This document shows, piece by piece, positions 50,546-54,538 of a stretch of 54,538 nt of DNA. The stretch is from an uncultured Acetatifactor sp. (GTDB lineage: Bacteria > Bacillota > Clostridia > Lachnospirales > Lachnospiraceae). The translations under genes and the position numbers were made by a program. Numbering within the stretch: position 1 is the stretch's first letter; each line of letters begins with the position of its first letter. The DNA lies in assembly GCA_947595925.1 (NCBI GenBank), contig CANQEV010000017.1, positions 1 through 54,538 on the forward strand, given 5' to 3'. Under the pieces are notes generated by a model. That model was not told the DNA's origin. It searched no databases and worked only from the letters and a program-made list of their open reading frames with translations.

Positions 50546-52111
50546 TTATTTCTTAAAGAGCGTGTTGAACAGTCCCCTCTTCAACGCCTGCATGCCGGTG
50601 TTGATCAGCTGGCGCTCGATCTGAGCCTTTCTTCTCTCGGACGCCGCCTCCTTTTTCTTCTGAGCGGCTTCCTCCGCCTTCTCTTTCTTCTTGGCGGCCG
50701 CCTCCTCTTCCTTTTCCTTCTTCTTGCGGGCGGCTTCTTCCTCCTTGGCCTTCTGCTTCTCGAACTCCGCCTTCTCCTTTTCCAGCTGGGCCCTCTCCTG
50801 GGCGAGCTGCTGCTCCTGTTCCTCTTTTACTTTTATGCCGTTCAGCGTCTCATAGGCGGACTCGGTATCGATCATCTGATCGTACTTGCTCATGCCGTCC
50901 TCCTGCATCAATTTCTGACGCAGGGCTGCCTCGCAGGGAGCCATCAGGCTCTGGGGGCAGATGATGGCCGTGTGCTGCACCATGGTGGGAACGCCTTTTT
51001 CATCCAGGAAGGAAACCAGGGCTTCTCCCACTCCCAGCTCCAGGATCAGCTCCTCCGCCTTGAACTTCGGATTCGGGCGCAGGGAAGAGGCCGCCGCGCG
51101 GACCGCCTTCTGCTCCGCGGGCGTATAGGCTCTCAGCGCGTGCTGCACACGGTTGGAAAGCTGCGCCAGCACGGCGTCCGGGATATCGCTGGGGCTCTGG
51201 GTCACGAAGTAGATTCCCACGCCCTTTGAGCGGATCAGCTTCACCATCTGCTCGATCTTCTGCACCAGGGCTTTCGGCGCGTCCGAAAAGAGCATGTGGG
51301 CCTCGTCAAAGAAAAATACCAGCTTCGGCTTGTCGCTGTCCCCGGCCTCGGGCAGTCTCTCAAAGAGCTCCGCGATCAGCCAGAGCATAAAGCTGGCGTA
51401 CAGTTTCGGATTCTGGACCAGCTTCACGCAGTCCAGAAGATTGATCATTCCCCGGCCGTTTTGGTCCGTGCGCATCCAGTCAAAGATATCCAGGTCCGGC
51501 TCGCCGAAGAACAGATCCCCTCCCTGGTCCTCCAGGGGCAGAAGCGCCCGCAGGATCCCGCCCACGGACTGGGAGGTGATATTGCCGTAGTCGGTCAGAA
51601 ATTCTTCCCTGTGGTCGTTTAAGTAAGAGAGCAGCGCTCTCAAATCCTTCAGATCTTTCAGGAGGAGCCCCTTGTCGTCCGCGATGCGGAAGGCAATGTT
51701 CAGAACGCCCTCCTGGGCCGGCGTCAGTCCCAAAAGACTGCTGAAGATATCGGGGCCCATGTCGGATACGGTTACCCTGACGGGGTGCCCGCCCTGCCCG
51801 TAGATGTCCCAGAAACAGGTGGAATAGCCCCGGTACTCAAACGCCCCCCGGAGTCCGAATTTATCGATCCGCTTTTCCATGCTCTCGGATTTTTCCCCGG
51901 GAGCGGCGATGCCGGAGACGTCTCCCTTGACGTCGCAGAGGAAAACCGGAACGCCCGCGTCCGCAAAGGACTCGGCCATGACCTTCATCGTGATGGTCTT
52001 TCCCGTGCCGCTGGCCCCGGCGATCAGTCCGTGGCGGTTGCTCATATTCAGTTCCATGCAGACCCTCTCGCCGTCCGCCAGTCCCATGTAGATCTTTCCG
52101 TCTATATACAT
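50546..52111 (-). CDS. HerA-like/DUF853 ATPase with C-terminal coiled coil
   Basis: The start at 52111 has GGGGGA just upstream; a TTG at 52147 is less likely. The 521-aa product begins MYIDGKIYMGLADGERV, then Walker A GASGTGKT near 32, Walker B FFFDEAHML near 250, and the sensor/arginine block QSPSDIPDAVLAQLSNRVQHALRAYTPAE, the DUF853/HerA-C layout. Residues about 420-500 are a long Lys/Glu/Ala coiled coil (repeats like KEEEAARKKKEKEEEA). HerA ATPases form hexamers that pump DNA or remodel protein complexes; no NurA is adjacent. Confidence 0.88.
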   Translation of the reverse strand: MYIDGKIYMGLADGERVCMELNMSNRHGLIAGASGTGKTITMKVMAESFADAGVPVFLCDVKGDVSGIAAPGEKSESMEKRIDKFGLRGAFEYRGYSTCFWDIYGQGGHPVRVTVSDMGPDIFSSLLGLTPAQEGVLNIAFRIADDKGLLLKDLKDLRALLSYLNDHREEFLTDYGNITSQSVGGILRALLPLEDQGGDLFFGEPDLDIFDWMRTDQNGRGMINLLDCVKLVQNPKLYASFMLWLIAELFERLPEAGDSDKPKLVFFFDEAHMLFSDAPKALVQKIEQMVKLIRSKGVGIYFVTQSPSDIPDAVLAQLSNRVQHALRAYTPAEQKAVRAAASSLRPNPKFKAEELILELGVGEALVSFLDEKGVPTMVQHTAIICPQSLMAPCEAALRQKLMQEDGMSKYDQMIDTESAYETLNGIKVKEEQEQQLAQERAQLEKEKAEFEKQKAKEEEAARKKKEKEEEAAAKKKEKAEEAAQKKKEAASERRKAQIERQLINTGMQALKRGLFNTLFKK

Positions 52112-52256
52112 AAATTCCCCCAGATATCGGCAGTCCATGCCGTCCAATCACAGTTCCGTGCCGCCGCATGACGCCGTCCGCCCCGGTCTTCGCCCGCAGG
52201 CAAAGGCCAGCCCAAACGAACCGGCGGACAGGCAAAAATCGTTTTTTCAAACCCGC

Positions 52257-53324
52257 TTAGTAAACCATCGCCTTCTCTTCGCCCTTCATCACGCGAAGCG
52301 CACCCTGGGCGAGAGCCAGAAGCTCATCCTCCCCGGGATATACGGTAAAGGGCGCGATCCATTCCGCACGCTCCTTCAGCGCCGCGATAACCTCCGGGCC
52401 GTAGGCGATGCCGCCGGTCACGATGATCTGGTCCACCTTGCCGTTCAGAACGCAGGCCATTGCGCCGATGTCCTTGGAGACCTGGAGCAGGAACGCTTCC
52501 TTCACCTCCGCCGCCTTCGCATCTCCCGCATTGGCCATCTTTGTCACCTCGCGCATATCGTTCGTGCCAAGGTAAGCGTTAAAGCCTCCCTTGCCGATCA
52601 GCTTGCTGTACAGTTCCTTCTCGGTATATTTTCCGGAAAAGCAGAGCTTTACCAGCGCGCCGCAGGGCACGCCGCCCGCACGCTCCGGGGAGAACGCGCC
52701 GTCCCCGTCAAAGGCGCTGAACACATCCACAACCCGGCCGCCCTCATGAGCGCCCACGGAAACGCCGCCGCCCATGTGTACCACGATCAGGCGCAGGGAC
52801 TCGTAGGGCTTTCCGATCTCCTTTGCATATCTCTTTGCCACCGCTTTCTGGTTCAGCGCGTGGAAGATGCTTCCCCTGGGGATCTCCGCCATGCCGGAGT
52901 ATCTGGCGATGGGCATCAGCTCATCCACAACTACGGGGTCCACGATATAGGCCGGTACGCCGATGGAGTCCGCGATCTCCTTCGCCAGGATGCCGCCCAG
53001 ATTGGACGCGTGCTGTCCCTGTACGCCGACCTTCAAGTCCGCAAGGAGCTCTTCCGTCACCTCGTAGGTCCCGCCGGAGATGGGCTTCAGCATACCGCCC
53101 CGGCCCACTACCACGCCCAGGCTCTTTAAGTCAAAGTTCTTGGACTCCAGGAGATCGGTGATGATCTTCTTCCGGAAATCCTTCTGATCCACGATGGAAT
53201 CATAACGGGAGATCTCCTCCGTGGAATGTCTTAAAGTCTCTTCGAATAAAAGGTTCTCGTCCTCAAACACACCGATCTTGGTGGAGGTGGAACCGGGGTT
53301 GATGATCAAACTCTTGATGGACAT
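52257..53324 (-). CDS. buk: Butyrate kinase
   Basis: Buk makes ATP and butyrate from butyryl phosphate and ADP. The 355-aa ASKHA kinase has [15 protein letters not shown] (4-18), [14 protein letters not shown] near 73, [20 protein letters not shown] near 190 and the [12 protein letters not shown] block. Downstream of ptb by about 50 bases in the same direction. It may also act on other branched or short acids. Confidence 0.95.
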   Translation of the reverse strand: MSIKSLIINPGSTSTKIGVFEDENLLFEETLRHSTEEISRYDSIVDQKDFRKKIITDLLESKNFDLKSLGVVVGRGGMLKPISGGTYEVTEELLADLKVGVQGQHASNLGGILAKEIADSIGVPAYIVDPVVVDELMPIARYSGMAEIPRGSIFHALNQKAVAKRYAKEIGKPYESLRLIVVHMGGGVSVGAHEGGRVVDVFSAFDGDGAFSPERAGGVPCGALVKLCFSGKYTEKELYSKLIGKGGFNAYLGTNDMREVTKMANAGDAKAAEVKEAFLLQVSKDIGAMACVLNGKVDQIIVTGGIAYGPEVIAALKERAEWIAPFTVYPGEDELLALAQGALRVMKGEEKAMVY

Positions 53325-53373
53325 TTCTGCATCCTCCTGTCAACTATTTTCTGAAAACGATCCGAAGTCCGGG

Positions 53374-54300
53374 TCAGGCGTTTCTCTTTTTCAGTTCTTC
53401 CGCAACTACCGCCGCCAGAGCGATGGAATTCACCTTCGTCTCGAAGGAATCGGAACGGCTCGTGAGAACCACGGGAACCTTGGTGCCGGTCAGGATACAG
53501 CCGTTCTTCTCTCCGGGAACCATATGTACGATCGCCTTGTAAACCTGATTTCCCGCGTGGATATCGGGGAAGAGCAGCACATCCGCGTCTCCGTGGATCT
53601 TCCGGCCTTCCGCTCCCTTATGCTTCGCAGCCTCGGGGTCGATGGCGATGTCAAGGGAGAGCGGTCCGTCCACGATACAGCCGGGGATCTCGCCGGCCTC
53701 GCACATGCGGGTCAATTCCTCCGCCTCAACGGTGACGGGCATCTTCGGGTTCACCACCTCTACCGCCGCCAGGGGCGCTACCTTCGGCATGTCAATGCCG
53801 CAGGCGTTGCACACGGGAATGGTGTTATTGATGATATGCACTTTATCCTCCAGCGTCGGATAGGTCATAAAGGCCACGTCCGTCAGGAACAGAAGGTGAT
53901 CGATCATGGGAATCTCAAAAACCGCCACATGGGAGAGCGGGCCGCCGGTGCGAAGTCCCACTTCCTTGTCGAGGACGCTCTTTAAGAAGTTCTTTGTGTC
54001 GATCAGGCCTTTCATATACATATCCACTTCGCCGTCATGGGCCATCTTCACCGCCTTCAGGGAGGCCTGGATCATATCGGGCTCGTTCACGATCTGGAAT
54101 TCATCCACATTCATATCCATGGATGCGGCGATCTCGCGGATCTTCGCCTCGTCCCCCACCAGGACGGCGTCCGCGATGCCGCGCTTCTTTGCTTCCCGCA
54201 CCGCCTCCAGCACAGCGCTGTCCTGCGCCACGGACACGGCCACCTTCTTCATGCCGCACTCGTTTACCTTGGAAATAATCTCGTCAAATCCCTTTTTCAT
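53374..54300 (-). CDS. ptb: Phosphate butyryltransferase
   Basis: Ptb converts butyryl-CoA and phosphate to butyryl phosphate. The 308-aa product has the Pta/Ptb-fold blocks: MKGLIDTKNFLKSVLDKEVGLRTG near 95, LSHVAVFEIP, the DGPLSLDIAIDPEAAKHKG block near 210 and the DVLLFPDIHAGNQVYKAIVHM block, characteristic of Ptb rather than Pta. First gene of the ptb-buk operon. Confidence 0.95.
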   Translation of the reverse strand: MKKGFDEIISKVNECGMKKVAVSVAQDSAVLEAVREAKKRGIADAVLVGDEAKIREIAASMDMNVDEFQIVNEPDMIQASLKAVKMAHDGEVDMYMKGLIDTKNFLKSVLDKEVGLRTGGPLSHVAVFEIPMIDHLLFLTDVAFMTYPTLEDKVHIINNTIPVCNACGIDMPKVAPLAAVEVVNPKMPVTVEAEELTRMCEAGEIPGCIVDGPLSLDIAIDPEAAKHKGAEGRKIHGDADVLLFPDIHAGNQVYKAIVHMVPGEKNGCILTGTKVPVVLTSRSDSFETKVNSIALAAVVAEELKKRNA

Positions 54301-54415
54301 TTCTCTACGTTCCTTTCCCGCCGTGAACGACCGGCCTCTCAGCCGTCTGCCTTCATGGCTTTTTTTGTCACTAAAAAATCAGCTCTGCCAAAAATAGGCA
54401 TAGCATATCTCTTAA

Positions 54416-54444
54416 ATCATAACACCCTCCGCACTAAAAATCAA
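54416..54444 (-). promoter_or_regulatory. Candidate promoter of ptb-buk
   Basis: Minus strand TTGATT, 17-base spacer, TATGAT. The -35 lies in the loop of the hairpin at 54421-54458 and the -10 just beyond it. It gives a leader of about 110 bases to the ptb start. Confidence 0.5.
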
Positions 54445-54458
54445 GTGTGGAGGGTGTT
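54421..54458 (+). terminator. Terminator-like hairpin upstream of ptb
   Basis: AACACCCTCC-CAC pairs with GTG-GGAGGGTGTT (one internal mismatch) and is followed by TTTGTTTG on the plus strand. No plus-strand gene precedes it in the window; a gene beyond the right edge on the minus strand could also end here. It overlaps the candidate ptb promoter. Confidence 0.55.
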
Positions 54459-54538
54459 TTTGTTTGTGTCAAGTACTCGTTGGCACTTTTCCTGTTTTTC
54501 CTTATAAGTCCTCTTTCTGATCTTAAATTACCTTCCTG

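Overview
The window reads as a chromosome segment of a GC-rich, butyrate-forming anaerobic Firmicute, most likely Lachnospiraceae or a close Clostridial relative. This rests on the bcd-etfBA style butyrate operon, ptb-buk, long-form HPF, an FMN-riboswitch/RibU locus, RecD2, a HEQEH metalloprotease and DUF975/DUF2304-type proteins. Most genes are on the minus strand and are typical chromosomal genes. I see no phage structural genes and no CRISPR array.

Layout. 1-6.2 kb: a partial tRNA-Ser, ispD, and a tRNA-modification/maturation block (tsaE, tsaB, rimI, a small zinc protein, rnz, an anchored unknown, tsaD). 6.4-8.3 kb: a YcxB-like protein, then the riboflavin transporter subunit ribU behind a complete FMN riboswitch with its own terminator. 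8.5-11.9 kb: a polytopic membrane protein, a HAD phosphatase, DegV and tRNA-Val(CAC). 12-15.5 kb: an MBOAT acyltransferase / SGNH hydrolase / M19 dipeptidase operon for envelope modification. 16.4-22.7 kb: the full acetyl-CoA to butyryl-CoA operon thl-crt-hbd-bcd-etfB-etfA from one extended -10 promoter. 22.8-23.1 kb: an inverted-repeat-bounded element built of 98-bp tandem repeats. 23.1-32.9 kb: HD hydrolase, hpf, an AT-rich regulatory region, trxB, an SDR, an RdgB-like NTPase, a butyryl-CoA:acetate-type CoA-transferase, DUF2304 + glycosyltransferase, a ferredoxin-type aldo/keto reductase, and rplM-rpsI. 33.1-35.6 kb: a more AT-rich accessory island (see below). 35.8-54.5 kb: a tail-anchored zinc-ribbon protein, a CapA lipoprotein, recD2, tex, small membrane proteins, a metalloprotease, prfB, a large membrane protein, secA, a HerA-like ATPase, and ptb-buk.

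The strongest unusual signal is at 34.79-34.95 kb. Two copies of a serine-recombinase-like crossover site (near-palindromic arms around an asymmetric AC/GT dinucleotide, 18 bp identical) lie in inverted orientation about 139 bp apart. A strong promoter lies between them (TTGAAA-17-TATAAT with extended -10). A Hin-sized serine recombinase gene lies directly on one side. On the other side is a translationally coupled three-gene operon for a 58-aa protein, a membrane-anchored coiled-coil protein and a short secreted protein. In the orientation given, the promoter points away from the operon and antisense into the recombinase gene; after inversion it would drive the operon with a leader of about 60 nt. 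I infer a phase-variable promoter switch, shown here in the OFF state.

A second theme is short tandem duplications placed at or just past stop codons (HD gene, DUF2304 gene, CoA-transferase gene), suggesting local repeat expansion at gene ends. Metabolically, the window carries the whole butyrate pathway plus both known final steps (CoA-transferase, and Ptb/Buk).
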